From Thalassobium sp. (lineage in GTDB: Bacteria > Pseudomonadota > Gammaproteobacteria > Pseudomonadales > Oceanobacteraceae): a stretch of 64,000 nucleotides of DNA. The notes beneath the pieces were generated by a model that had not been told where the DNA came from, did not search any database, and worked only from the letters and a program-made list of their open reading frames with translations. Position numbers and translations under genes: made by a program. Where the stretch lies: contig NVUW01000005.1 in the NCBI GenBank assembly GCA_002733205.1, positions 248,001 through 312,000 on the forward strand. The letters are read 5' to 3'. Shown piece after piece: positions 52,913 through 62,476 of this stretch (within the stretch, counting starts at the first letter, position 1; each line of letters starts with the position of its first letter).

Positions 52913-54010
52913 ATGTTACGTTTTTTGAGTTCCTTTATGCTGGCGTTTGTTGTGGCAGTGCCAGTGGTTCAGGCAGAACGTATTAAAGACATCACCAGTA
53001 TTTCCGGTGTGCGTACTAACCAGCTGGTGGGCTACGGTCTGGTGGTAGGTCTGGATGGCACCGGCGATAAAGCACCGTTCACTACCCAAACATTCCGCAA
53101 CATGATGGCCGAGTTTGGTATTACGTTACCGGCCGGTGTTGACCCGAAATTAAAAAACGTAGCGGCGGTATCCGTTACGGCAGAATTACCCGCCTTTGCC
53201 AAACCCGGCCAGCGGGTGGATGTAACTGTTGCCTCATTAGGGAATGCTAAAAGTCTGCGCGGTGGTGCGTTGATGTTTACTCCGCTTAAAGGTGCTGACG
53301 GCAATATTTACGCCGTGGCTCAGGGCAACCTGGTGGTTGGCGGGTTTGGCGCGGAAGGTAATGACGGTTCAAAAATTACCGTTAATATTCCCAGCGTTGG
53401 GCGTATTCCCAATGGCGCTTCGGTTGAGCAGACCGTCCCCAGTAATTTTTCCCGCGGCGACAGCCTTATTTTTAACCTTGATCAACCGGACTTTACCACC
53501 GCGCGTGCGATGGTTGAACGTATCAACACCTTGCTGGGGCCGGGGACCGCTGAAGCTCTGGATGCGACATCCATCCGTGTGAGTGCTCCGCGTGATACCA
53601 GTCAGCGTGTCAGTTATTTATCCATCATCGAAAATCTGGAAATTGAAACCGGTAAAGAGCGTGCCAAAGTGATTATTAACTCACGTACCGGCACCATTGT
53701 TATCGGGCAGAATGTCATGATCGAACCCGTCGCCGTTACCCACGGCAGCTTGGTGGTCACTATCACGGAAGATTTTCAGGTGGCGCAGCCCAATGCGCTG
53801 GCTGGTGGTGAAACAGTCGTTGTGCCGCAAACCAATATTAATATTAACAATGGTGGCGACAATCGCATGTTCAAATTTGGCCCCGGAGTATCGCTGGACA
53901 GCATTGTTAAAGCGGTTAACGAAGTTGGCGCGGCACCCGGTGATTTAATGGCTATCCTTGAAGCTATGAAACAAGCGGGCGCGTTGAAAGCCGAGCTGAT
54001 CGTAATCTGA
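52913..54010 (+). CDS. flgI: Flagellar P-ring protein FlgI
   Basis: The 365-residue precursor has a signal peptide ('[19 protein letters not shown]...QA') followed by the mature start '[20 protein letters not shown]', the classic FlgI N-terminus. The start at 52913 has GAGG nine bases ahead; in-frame starts at 52880 and 52898 would place extra residues before the signal. FlgI builds the periplasmic P ring with FlgA's help. Confidence 0.96.
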   Translation: MLRFLSSFMLAFVVAVPVVQAERIKDITSISGVRTNQLVGYGLVVGLDGTGDKAPFTTQTFRNMMAEFGITLPAGVDPKLKNVAAVSVTAELPAFAKPGQRVDVTVASLGNAKSLRGGALMFTPLKGADGNIYAVAQGNLVVGGFGAEGNDGSKITVNIPSVGRIPNGASVEQTVPSNFSRGDSLIFNLDQPDFTTARAMVERINTLLGPGTAEALDATSIRVSAPRDTSQRVSYLSIIENLEIETGKERAKVIINSRTGTIVIGQNVMIEPVAVTHGSLVVTITEDFQVAQPNALAGGETVVVPQTNININNGGDNRMFKFGPGVSLDSIVKAVNEVGAAPGDLMAILEAMKQAGALKAELIVI

Positions 54011-54038
54011 TGTGAATAACAAAAGAGAATAGAGATTT

Positions 54039-54338
54039 ATGAGTGCTGAATTGTTTGAACAGGTCAAAAACCTGTCGCTGGAAGTCCGTTCCCTGATTCG
54101 TCAGGGCGTACGCGAAGGGGTTGATGAACGGGTTCAGCAGCGTAACCAGTTATTGCAGCAATGGTTCAGTCAGATCAATGACCTGATTAACCTGACCAAT
54201 GAGCAGCAAGTGTTTCTTGAAACTCTGTTGCAGGAAGAGCAGCAATTGCTGACGGAGTTACAGCAGGAACAAAAAAATATTGCCAGCCATCAGAGCGGCA
54301 AGAAAAAACTGTCTAAGTACGAACAGTTGCCGCACTGA
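54039..54338 (+). CDS. Small coiled-coil protein in the flagellar operon
   Basis: The 99-residue acidic, Gln/Leu-rich protein is almost entirely helical ('LFEQVKNLSLEVRSLIRQG', 'EQQVFLETLLQEEQQLLTEL'). It lies 28 bases after flgI in the same direction, with no promoter visible between them. FliT/FlgN-type chaperones have this size and helix content, so a chaperone or assembly role is possible, but no diagnostic motif is present. I do not recognise a family. Confidence 0.75.
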   Translation: MSAELFEQVKNLSLEVRSLIRQGVREGVDERVQQRNQLLQQWFSQINDLINLTNEQQVFLETLLQEEQQLLTELQQEQKNIASHQSGKKKLSKYEQLPH

Positions 54339-54360
54339 CCGCATACGACAGAGTCGGATA

Positions 54361-54502
54361 TCTTTGCTGATCCCGTTGCATTCCCACGCGGAGCCTGGGA
54401 ACGAGAAAAAACAGCGTTTTTAACACCCAGACCTACATCTGGCTCCCACGCTTTGCGTGGTCGTCTTTGCTGAACCGCTGCATTCCCAAGCGGAGCTTAC
54501 GC
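54361..54502. repeat. CCCACGC-type dispersed repeat, two imperfect direct copies
   Basis: TCTTTGCTGA...TGCATTCCCA-GCGGAGC occurs at 54361-54394 and again at 54464-54496. Between them CCCACGC-TTT-GCGTGG (54445-54460) makes a perfect small hairpin. Sequences of this CATTCCCACGC/GCGTGGGAACGAG kind are scattered in many gammaproteobacterial genomes as small non-coding repeats. It sits in the 264-base gap between the small ORF and flgJ. Confidence 0.7.
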
Positions 54503-54561
54503 TTTTTCCCTCCAATAAAAACGCTGATACGGAAATAGACCGCGAAGTCTTGCCGGTAATA

Positions 54562-54579
54562 GTGGCAAGCATCTTGCAG
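54562..54579 (+). promoter_or_regulatory. Sigma-54 promoter of flgJKL
   Basis: GTGGCAAGCATCTTGCAG (GG at 54564, GC at 54576) lies 25 bases before the start of flgJ. Confidence 0.85.
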
Positions 54580-54602
54580 TTTCCATAACAAAGGAGATTG
54601 CT

Positions 54603-55715
54603 ATGATCCAGACACAGCCTCAGAGCGCCCAGATTTATACCGACCTGAATGCCCTTCAGGGTATTCGTACGTTGGGAAAAGACGATAAAAATGCCGCACT
54701 GATGGAAGTCGCCAAGCAGTTTGAGTCGATGTTTCTGAACATGATGATGTCGTCCATGCGTGACGCCAACCAGGTGTTTGAAGAAGACTCAATGTTCAAT
54801 TCTCCGGAAACCGATTTTTATCGCAAAATGTATGACGACCAGATGGCGTTGTCACTCTCGGGCCAGCAGGGAATGGGGCTTTCGCAGGTGATTTATCGTC
54901 AGCTGATGTCTAATTACGGTGATGAAAAAGACGCCGGCAGCAAAGATCTGGATCAGAATAAATTATTTGATCGACGTGCACGTTCACCGTTGTCAATGGT
55001 TCCTCCATCCCATATCAACCCCCTCAATGCCGCCTCGCCGGATGCCAGCTCCAATGCAACAACGCTTAATGTAACAACGCTCAATGCCACGATGGATGAA
55101 GTGGATGCCGAATTACATCAATTACCATCGCTGGCAAAAGCGCCGCAGGAAACGCCACAGGCAGCGGCCAGCGGTAGTGGAAATAAAGGGCAACAATTTG
55201 CCACGCCGGCTGACTTCGTTGCCGCTTTGTATCCGCTGGCGGAAAAAGTAGGCGCTGAGCTGGGTGTTGAACCTAAAGCCATCGTTGCTCAGGCAGCGCT
55301 GGAAACCGGTTGGGGTAAATATATGATCAGTGATGATCAGGGCCACAACAGTTTTAATTTCTTTGGTATCAAAGCCGACAAGCGCTGGCAGGGTGACAAA
55401 GTGGAGGTGGTGACTCATGAATATCGCGACGGCCTTGCGGTAAAAGAACGGGCTGAATTCCGTTCTTATGCATCGATGGAAGATGGAGTGCGTGATTATG
55501 CCAACTTTCTGCAGGGTGCTGAGCGCTATCAGCAGGCTTTGGGGCAGAACCTGGGTGCTGGTCACTATGGCCATGCACTGCAGCAGGCAGGTTATGCAAC
55601 GGATCCACAATACGGCGCAAAAATTCAGCGTATTTCGCAAAGCAGCACGTTGAATGCGGCACTTGAACAGCTGAGCTCCGGTACATCGCTGACAGGAGAT
55701 CGCAACGATGGCTAG
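54603..55715 (+). CDS. flgJ: Flagellar rod assembly protein/muramidase FlgJ
   Basis: The 370-residue protein is bifunctional. An N-terminal rod-cap domain (about residues 25-110, 'EVAKQFESMFLNMMMSSMRDA') joins through a linker of about 90 residues to a C-terminal GH73 glucosaminidase domain with the catalytic Glu in 'IVAQAALETGWGKYMI' and 'FFGIKADKRW'. It opens the peptidoglycan for the growing rod. It overlaps the flgK start by 8 bases, and an AAGGAG ribosome-binding site precedes it. Confidence 0.95.
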   Translation: MIQTQPQSAQIYTDLNALQGIRTLGKDDKNAALMEVAKQFESMFLNMMMSSMRDANQVFEEDSMFNSPETDFYRKMYDDQMALSLSGQQGMGLSQVIYRQLMSNYGDEKDAGSKDLDQNKLFDRRARSPLSMVPPSHINPLNAASPDASSNATTLNVTTLNATMDEVDAELHQLPSLAKAPQETPQAAASGSGNKGQQFATPADFVAALYPLAEKVGAELGVEPKAIVAQAALETGWGKYMISDDQGHNSFNFFGIKADKRWQGDKVEVVTHEYRDGLAVKERAEFRSYASMEDGVRDYANFLQGAERYQQALGQNLGAGHYGHALQQAGYATDPQYGAKIQRISQSSTLNAALEQLSSGTSLTGDRNDG

Positions 55716-58689
55716 TATTCTTGAAATTGGCATTTCCGGCTTGCGCGCAAGCCAGACCGCATTGACCATTACCGGCCACAATATTACCAATGCCGGCACA
55801 GAAGGTTACAGCCGCCAGGTGATTGGCCAGAGTGCTGTCAGTCCGCAAAATAAAGGCGGTGTCTGGGTTGGTTCGGGCGTTAATGTTGATACAGTAAATC
55901 GTGTTTATGATCAGTTTCTGACGGAGCAGCTCTGGCGTGACACTTCAACCTTTAACGGTTTTGATACGCTGGCGTTAAACGCCGAGCAAATAGATAGTTT
56001 ATTGGCCGATTCCGGCACTGGGGTTCAGCCAGGTCTTGAGCGCATGTTTTCTTCCTTGCAGGCGGTGGTGGATGACCCATCCTCTTTGCCAGCCCGTGCG
56101 GTATTGATTTCTGAAAGTAATGGCCTGGTTGATCGTTTTACCTCTATCAGCGATCGCCTGTATGCACAAAACGATATTATTAACGGCCAGATGGAAGTGA
56201 TGGCCGGGCAAATTACCACGATTGCAGAAGGCATTGCCGAGTTGAATGAACAGATTCAGTTTGCCACGGCCTCAGCTAATGGTATTGAACCCAGTGATTT
56301 ACTCGATGCCCGCGATAAATTAGTTAAAGACCTTTCTGAGCTGGTAAAAGTCAATGTGGTTGAACAGGATGACTCGGTCTGGAACGTATTTATCGGTAAT
56401 GGTCAGGCGTTGGTTATCGGCAATGATTTTAACGAAGTGTTTGCTGATTCCGGTGCATCCGACCCCTCGCGTATGGATCTTTATTTCCGTAAAGAAGATG
56501 TTATTCAGAACGTTACCAAAGAAATCACGGGCGGCCAGCTGGGCGGCACGCTGCAGTTTCGTGAAGAAGTTCTGGATCCGGTATTAAATGGGTTAGGTCG
56601 GTTAGCGCTGGTTATTAACCAGACCTTTAATGAACAGCATAAGCTCGGCATCGATTATGATGGCAAGATGGGCGAGAATTTCTTTACCGATATTAACGCC
56701 CCGGAGAAAGCTTATAACCGTGCCCTGGGTGACAGTCAGAATGCCCGCCCCAATGATCGTCTGCTCAGCGTTCATATCAAAGATGCAGGTGCTTTGACGA
56801 TCAGTGAATACCAGCTGGAGTTTCCTGGCCCGGATGATTATACCTACCGTATTAAACGTCTGGATGACAATAAAATCGTCAGCAGTGGAGCATTAAGCGG
56901 CAGTTTCCCGGATTCGGTAGAAGTCGATGGCTTTGAAATTCGCTTTGAGTCCGGTAGTTTTCAGAAAGGAGATGACTTCCGCATTATGCCAACGCGCAAT
57001 GAGTCGACCAAAGTTCAGGTGAATATCACCCGGCCTGAACAGGTAGCCGTTGCTTCTCCGATCGTTACGGATTCTGCTATCGGAAATCAGGGAAATGCAG
57101 CGATTTCTCAAGGCGGTGTATATGATATTAATACACCGTATTTCGCCCGCGAAGGTGAACTGAACCCGCCATTGTTAATTCGTTTTACCTCGCCAACCAC
57201 ATACGATGTGCTGGATAACAGTGATCCGGGAAAGCCGATTCCACTGTTTCCTCCGTTAATGAACCAGACCTATGTTCCGGGTATCAGTAATTCGATTTTA
57301 CCGGCTGATGAAGGTAAAACAGCTTTTACCAGTTTTGGTGGTTATTTACCGGTTAATACGACCTATCAGGCATCGCCGCCAGCCGCCAATATTGCGCCTA
57401 AAAACGGATTCTTTCCTGAGCGTATTGCAATCAGTTATACCGATCCGGTCAGTGGCAAGGTCAGTACTCAGCCAACGTTAATCACCAGGGCCAATGCCTC
57501 AGCCAAAGATATTGCAACCGAATTGAGCAAGCGTGAGGGCATCGAAGCGCTGGCGCGTACCACGGTAGAACTGAGCAATTTCACCAGCGACAGCAATCCA
57601 TTTCAGCCCATGACATTCAGTCTGAATGGCATTGTTCTGACGGATACGCTAGGCCCGAATCAAACCAAATACGACGCCGGTTACCCGGAAGACGTTCCTG
57701 ACCCGATGACGCCGGAATTTATTGCCGACCGTATTAACAGTAATCGTGACCTTCAGGATCTGGGGATTGTTGCCCGCAGCGATGGCGCTAAAGTCATTGT
57801 TACCGCGCTCAATGGCGATGATATTAACCTGGAAATATCTGGCGATAATGGTGATGGTTTCAGTGTCAGTAACGGCCAGGACATTATCCTGCGCGAAACC
57901 GGCGAAGCGCCATTTACTCCGTTAACCGAGTTTGATGGTTATGATTTCAGCGAAGGCGGGCCGTATACCTACGAATTTGATGTACCAGGCCAGGGTACTT
58001 TTAATATCGAACTGAACGACACCTATGCAACAGGTGCTGAAGTGGTTGATGCCATCCGGACTCAGCTGGAAAACTCCGGTTTTACTTTTTCTGGCAACCT
58101 TGATGTTGATATTGATGAGCGCGGTACGATCAGTTTTCAGCCACGATTGCCAATGAACGCAACCGGTGTTCATGGCTCTTCGAAGATATCAATGGGCGGT
58201 CAGGTAAAGGTGATTGCTGACCCGGGTTACAGTTTGGACATCGAACCACCGGGTAATAACTTATTTTCAGAGAGCCCCGTGGGGGAGCCGGTACATTTTG
58301 GTTTTGATGTCGAAATCAGCGGTCTGGTGCAGAGCGGTGATGAGTTTACCGTCGGTTTTAATACGGATGGCACTTCTGACAGCCGTAATGGTGTGGCTTT
58401 AGCGGCGCTACAAAATGAGAATACGGTGGCAGGGAATACCAGCTATTCAGAATCATACTCGCGGTTGGTGGAAGAAATTGGCTCTGTGACCAGTCGTGCT
58501 CAGATTAACCGTGATTCCAGTGAAGTGCTGCTGAGAAATTCTGAGGGTGCAGTCAGCAGCCTGTCCGGTGTGAATCTCGATGAAGAAGCCGCCGCTCTGA
58601 TTAAATACGAGCTGGCTTACAACGCCAGTGCCCAGGTTATCCAGGTGGCACGCAGCATTTTTGATACTTTGATTTCGACCTTCCGTTAA
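55708..58689 (+). CDS. flgK: Flagellar hook-associated protein FlgK (HAP1, unusually long)
   Basis: The 993-residue protein starts 'MASILEIGISGLRASQTALTITGHN' (HAP/rod family; quoted in part) and ends with the matching helix 'EEAAALIKYELAYNASAQVIQVARSI' region. FlgK of E. coli is 547 residues; here the middle (about 330-900) is greatly expanded with several beta domains, in parallel with the long FlgE. FlgK joins hook to filament. The gene overlaps flgJ by 8 bases and precedes flgL by 22. Confidence 0.94.
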   Translation: MASILEIGISGLRASQTALTITGHNITNAGTEGYSRQVIGQSAVSPQNKGGVWVGSGVNVDTVNRVYDQFLTEQLWRDTSTFNGFDTLALNAEQIDSLLADSGTGVQPGLERMFSSLQAVVDDPSSLPARAVLISESNGLVDRFTSISDRLYAQNDIINGQMEVMAGQITTIAEGIAELNEQIQFATASANGIEPSDLLDARDKLVKDLSELVKVNVVEQDDSVWNVFIGNGQALVIGNDFNEVFADSGASDPSRMDLYFRKEDVIQNVTKEITGGQLGGTLQFREEVLDPVLNGLGRLALVINQTFNEQHKLGIDYDGKMGENFFTDINAPEKAYNRALGDSQNARPNDRLLSVHIKDAGALTISEYQLEFPGPDDYTYRIKRLDDNKIVSSGALSGSFPDSVEVDGFEIRFESGSFQKGDDFRIMPTRNESTKVQVNITRPEQVAVASPIVTDSAIGNQGNAAISQGGVYDINTPYFAREGELNPPLLIRFTSPTTYDVLDNSDPGKPIPLFPPLMNQTYVPGISNSILPADEGKTAFTSFGGYLPVNTTYQASPPAANIAPKNGFFPERIAISYTDPVSGKVSTQPTLITRANASAKDIATELSKREGIEALARTTVELSNFTSDSNPFQPMTFSLNGIVLTDTLGPNQTKYDAGYPEDVPDPMTPEFIADRINSNRDLQDLGIVARSDGAKVIVTALNGDDINLEISGDNGDGFSVSNGQDIILRETGEAPFTPLTEFDGYDFSEGGPYTYEFDVPGQGTFNIELNDTYATGAEVVDAIRTQLENSGFTFSGNLDVDIDERGTISFQPRLPMNATGVHGSSKISMGGQVKVIADPGYSLDIEPPGNNLFSESPVGEPVHFGFDVEISGLVQSGDEFTVGFNTDGTSDSRNGVALAALQNENTVAGNTSYSESYSRLVEEIGSVTSRAQINRDSSEVLLRNSEGAVSSLSGVNLDEEAAALIKYELAYNASAQVIQVARSIFDTLISTFR

Positions 58690-58711
58690 GGTCAGGCGCA
58701 GGAGATAACGT

Positions 58712-59950
58712 ATGCGTATCGCAACCTTGCAAAGTTTTAATACGGGTCTTAATGGCATTCTGGATAACCAGTCATCGGTAAATAAAACCCAGCAACAGGT
58801 TTCCAGTGGCCGGCGGGTACTGACTCCCGCAGATGACCCTATTGCCGCAACGAAAATTCTGCAATTACAGCAGGATCAGGCATTGCGGGATCAATACGAT
58901 CGTAATATGACCGCTGCCGATAACCGGCTGAAACTCGAAGATGCAACGCTTGGTTCTATTACCGATAACCTGACCCGTCTGAAAGAACTGACAGTAAAAG
59001 CCGGTGGGGGTACATTAACGATTACCGATCGTCAGGCCATTGCCGCCGAGGTTTATCAGATACAGGAAGGTCTGGTCGATTTATTCAATACCCGCGATGC
59101 CAATGGAGAATATGTGTTTGCTGGTTTTAAAGGAGGTAATGCGCCTTTCGTTAAAAACGACAGTGGGCGCTATGACTATAAAGGTGATGAGGGGCAGCGC
59201 TTCCTGACGATTGGTGCTTCTACCAACGTTGCTACGGGTGATAACGGGAAAAACTTGTTTGTTGATGTGGAAGCGGCTAAAAATACCTTTACTACAGAAC
59301 TCAACCCACTCAACAAGGGTACGATGCGGGTCAGCCCCGGATTTGTAGTGGATGAAGAAAAGTACTCAGAATTTTATCCGGATGACCTGATTATTACCTT
59401 TAATCCGGAGTCGGCGGTTACGCCATCAGGTCCTAACTACACCGTGCGTCGTGCCTCTGATAACCGGGTTGTCGAAGGAATGAATAATATGGCTTACAGC
59501 CCGGGTTCCGATGTTGTGGTTGCCGGTATCAGTATTACGTTGAACAGTGATCCGGAACCGGGTGATGAAGTACTAATGAAATCTTCACCCAAACAAAGCA
59601 TTACCGATACGATCTTCCGTCTCACCGCAGGGTTGAACACGCTGGATGATAATGTCGTTGATTCAGAGACCCTGGATATTTTAATTGAAGATACGCTGAC
59701 TAACCTGGCCTTTGCTCAGGCTTCGGTATCGGAGATCCGAAGTCAGGTTGGTGCACGGCTTAACGTTGTTGAAAACACCCGTAACCTGTCAGCGGATGTT
59801 GGTCTGGTTAATAAAGAAGTTCTGTCAAAACTGTCGGATGTCGATTTTGCGGAAGCGGTCAGCCGCCTGTCGTTGCAGAGTTTTCTGCTGGAGGCTGCGC
59901 AGCAAAGCTATACCACCATCTCAAGGCTGTCATTATTTAATCAATTATAA
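58712..59950 (+). CDS. flgL: Flagellar hook-associated protein FlgL (HAP3)
   Basis: The 412-residue protein begins 'MRIATLQSFNTGLNGILDNQ', with 'QQVSSGRRVLTPADDPIAA' and a C-terminal flagellin-like helix. It lies 22 bases after flgK and has AGGAG before its start. It is moderately longer than the E. coli protein (317). It ends the rightward flagellar block; the genes beyond it run leftward. Confidence 0.94.
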   Translation: MRIATLQSFNTGLNGILDNQSSVNKTQQQVSSGRRVLTPADDPIAATKILQLQQDQALRDQYDRNMTAADNRLKLEDATLGSITDNLTRLKELTVKAGGGTLTITDRQAIAAEVYQIQEGLVDLFNTRDANGEYVFAGFKGGNAPFVKNDSGRYDYKGDEGQRFLTIGASTNVATGDNGKNLFVDVEAAKNTFTTELNPLNKGTMRVSPGFVVDEEKYSEFYPDDLIITFNPESAVTPSGPNYTVRRASDNRVVEGMNNMAYSPGSDVVVAGISITLNSDPEPGDEVLMKSSPKQSITDTIFRLTAGLNTLDDNVVDSETLDILIEDTLTNLAFAQASVSEIRSQVGARLNVVENTRNLSADVGLVNKEVLSKLSDVDFAEAVSRLSLQSFLLEAAQQSYTTISRLSLFNQL

Positions 59951-59977
59951 TCAGAATTTTCTGTCTATAGAGGTATT

Positions 59978-60745
59978 TTAATCATCAAATTTGGCTAAAG
60001 GAGCCTCGCACTGCAGAAGTTCTCTTCTTGCGCTGGCCAAACCTTTTCCTACGAAATTGAATAGGTTTGCGGTTGCGGCAGCATCAATAAGTGGGTGTTC
60101 CAGAGCCTGGCTCAGGTGGCTGCTGTGGCCTGCTCCTCCGGCCATTATTATGGGTACTTTCCAGTCATTGGGGACTGCGTTCAGAGCATCAAAGTCATAG
60201 CCCTGTCCGGTACCATCACGGTGTATGGCGTTAAGATAAATTTCGCCAACGTTAAGTCCTTCGAGACGTTTCAGGTGATCGTGCAGAAGGCCTTGCTCCT
60301 GAGCCGCACTATGACTGAATACTTTGAGATTATCCGGGCCTGTCCAGTCAATACTGGCAACCATACATTGACTTCCATAGCGGGATACTAACTCTTCGAC
60401 GAGCTCCGGTTGCTCGAAACAAGCAGTGTTTACAACAAGTTTATCCGCACCGTGAGCAAGAAGGGCAGAGGCCATTTCTACGCTTCTTATCTGTCCTCCT
60501 GCCGCTACCGGAATCATACAATGCCCAACCATCTCTTCCAGCGTATTCAGAAAGCCCGGAATTTTAGTCTCATCGTCATCTAAGTTGAGAACAATCAATT
60601 CATCAATAGCATCGGATATGGTTTCAAAATGATAGTTTTTGAAAAGCCACTGTATGTCTCCGACCCGCTGTAGTCGAAAGTTCCTGCTGAGCAGAAAACT
60701 GCCATTTTTATACAGTAGGGTGAAAATAAGACGTTTCTTAAGCAC
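59978..60745 (-). CDS. HisF-like synthase subunit for acetamidino-sugar formation
   Basis: The 255-residue TIM-barrel protein is clearly HisF-related: 'IVLNLDDDET', 'IPVAAGGQIRSVEMASALLAHGADKLVVNTA', 'YLNAIHRDGTGQGYD', 'PIIMAGGAGHSSHL' (quoted in short parts). Such HisF/HisH copies beside an N-acetyl-sugar amidotransferase act not in histidine synthesis but in supplying ammonia for amidination of UDP-sugars, as in WbpG-HisH2-HisF2 of P. aeruginosa. It overlaps the HisH-like gene by 8 bases. Confidence 0.85.
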   Translation of the reverse strand: MLKKRLIFTLLYKNGSFLLSRNFRLQRVGDIQWLFKNYHFETISDAIDELIVLNLDDDETKIPGFLNTLEEMVGHCMIPVAAGGQIRSVEMASALLAHGADKLVVNTACFEQPELVEELVSRYGSQCMVASIDWTGPDNLKVFSHSAAQEQGLLHDHLKRLEGLNVGEIYLNAIHRDGTGQGYDFDALNAVPNDWKVPIIMAGGAGHSSHLSQALEHPLIDAAATANLFNFVGKGLASARRELLQCEAPLAKFDD

Positions 60746-61358
60746 GCTTAATCTCCAGGAAGTTTTTCAGTAACTTAAGTCCGGTCCTCTGGCTCTTTTC
60801 CGGATGAAATTGAACTCCAAAGATATTGTGCTTTCTGAATCCGGCAACAAATGGAGCGCCATAATCACAGTATATGTAGTCAGCACTCTTATCACTGTCC
60901 GTCATGGCGTAACTGTGTGTAAAATAAAAGTCGCTGTTTTGGTTAAGTTCATCCGTCAAAGCGTTAGCAGTTTTCCAGTACACGTTATTAAATCCTACGT
61001 GTGGAATGCGTATACCTGAACTGCTATCCAGCTTGGAAATTTTATTGTCGATGAGATGGAGACCCTCAGATGTACCATCTTCCGTGCTTTCAGAGCCAAG
61101 AAGCTGCATACCAAGGCATATCCCCAGCATTGGAATACCGTTTTCTGTTGCAGCTTGTATAATGGCCTCGCTCAGTCCGAGGCCATTAAGATTCTCCATG
61201 GCCCGCCGGAATGATCCTACACCTGGCAGAATGATGAAGTCGGAGTTTTTTATGACAATGGGATCCTGACTGACGGATGAATTGTATCCAAGCCTGCTCA
61301 GAGCATTTCTGACAGAGAGATGATTACCCATGCCATAATCAATCAGAGTGATCTTCAT
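60738..61358 (-). CDS. HisH-like glutamine amidotransferase
   Basis: The 206-residue class I glutaminase has the nucleophile Cys in 'MLGICLGMQLLGSES' (about residue 82) and the His-Pro-Glu pair in 'FGVQFHPEKSQRTG' (about residue 185). It pairs with the adjacent HisF-like protein and feeds ammonia to the sugar amidotransferase. It overlaps both neighbours, so the three are co-translated. Its role in histidine biosynthesis is unlikely given this context. Confidence 0.87.
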   Translation of the reverse strand: MKITLIDYGMGNHLSVRNALSRLGYNSSVSQDPIVIKNSDFIILPGVGSFRRAMENLNGLGLSEAIIQAATENGIPMLGICLGMQLLGSESTEDGTSEGLHLIDNKISKLDSSSGIRIPHVGFNNVYWKTANALTDELNQNSDFYFTHSYAMTDSDKSADYIYCDYGAPFVAGFRKHNIFGVQFHPEKSQRTGLKLLKNFLEIKRA

Positions 61359-62476
61359 ACAATTTCAAATTTTGGCATCCAGCGATCGCCATCTTTGTAG
61401 AAAAGGTCTTTATTGGCAAACTTATCGATGGTTTCATCGAATATTTCCCGACTGATCTGATAGTAATCAAGATATTTTTCGATGAACGGTTCCGGGTAGC
61501 AATTGTCGTACATCTGAGCCAGCATTACTCCCTGATCGCGTGACATGGCACCGCGTCTGATATCAATACCAGCATCCTGAGTGGCTCTGCCAAAACCAAA
61601 TTTAAGATACATCAGGTAGGTGTGCAGGTCATACAGGCAAGTATCGTTTTGGGCAAAATTTGTATAGGTTCCAGTGTTGGATTCTTCTTTTTCCTGGAGG
61701 CCGCAATGTTCCTTAGCAATCATATAATTACGGTAAGGATCCCAGCTTTCAAAGTATGAAAAATGGGCGCACTCAATATTGCCTAATTTCTGATCATCTG
61801 CATCAAAGCGCCAGAAATAGGTTTGCTGACTGCTGAGATCTCGCAGGGTTTTCTCATATTGTCCTTCCAGATAAACCCGTTTCATAAATTCTGCTGTGAA
61901 CACCGGGCGGTTTTTACTTTCGGTTGAACCACCATACTCAATTTCACCGTCCTCCCCGTACATAACCAGATTGACGCCAAAGTTAGCCGCAGTTCTTATA
62001 ACGCCAGCAAGAATGGCAATCACCCATCCGTAGAGCGGTCTTCCCTGTTCCAGGAAGCCACGACGATTAAGCTCCTGCATGACTTTCTGATTAGGGTTGA
62101 TCTGGATGGTGTCATATCCTGATGCAATGTAATTCTGCAGATTCTGGTCGCCGATTGAAAAGCTGAGCGGAGGGGTAATCGTAACTGCCAGCGGATGCAT
62201 ACCAAATTCATGCTTCAGCATATGGCTGACGTATGAACCATCCTTTCCGCCGCTTACAGGAATGACAACATCAAACTCTCCTGTTTTACTGCGGTGCTTT
62301 TCCAGCAGGGCTTTTAGTTCATTCATTCTGGAAGACCAGTCAAATGTCTTCTTTTCTTCTGACCATTGGCAGGCATTACATCGCCCTTGGTCATTGAACT
62401 CTATGCGCGGACGTGTGGACATGTTCAGACATGTTTTGCACCAAAATAACGCTGGCTGGCCGGTAGCGGTTGTCAT
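61355..62476 (-). CDS. N-acetyl-sugar amidotransferase (PseA/WbpG-like)
   Basis: The 373-residue protein has N-terminal zinc-type Cys pairs ('WCKTCLN', 'RCNACQW') and the ATP-pyrophosphatase P-loop 'VIPVSGGKDGSYV' (about residues 70-83). Further conserved blocks are 'YGEDGEIEYGG' and 'RRGAMSRDQG'. Enzymes of this type turn an N-acetyl sugar into its acetamidino form using ammonia from a HisH/HisF pair, for pseudaminic or legionaminic acid or B-band O-antigen. It overlaps the HisH-like gene by 4 bases. Confidence 0.87.
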   Translation of the reverse strand: MTTATGQPALFWCKTCLNMSTRPRIEFNDQGRCNACQWSEEKKTFDWSSRMNELKALLEKHRSKTGEFDVVIPVSGGKDGSYVSHMLKHEFGMHPLAVTITPPLSFSIGDQNLQNYIASGYDTIQINPNQKVMQELNRRGFLEQGRPLYGWVIAILAGVIRTAANFGVNLVMYGEDGEIEYGGSTESKNRPVFTAEFMKRVYLEGQYEKTLRDLSSQQTYFWRFDADDQKLGNIECAHFSYFESWDPYRNYMIAKEHCGLQEKEESNTGTYTNFAQNDTCLYDLHTYLMYLKFGFGRATQDAGIDIRRGAMSRDQGVMLAQMYDNCYPEPFIEKYLDYYQISREIFDETIDKFANKDLFYKDGDRWMPKFEIV

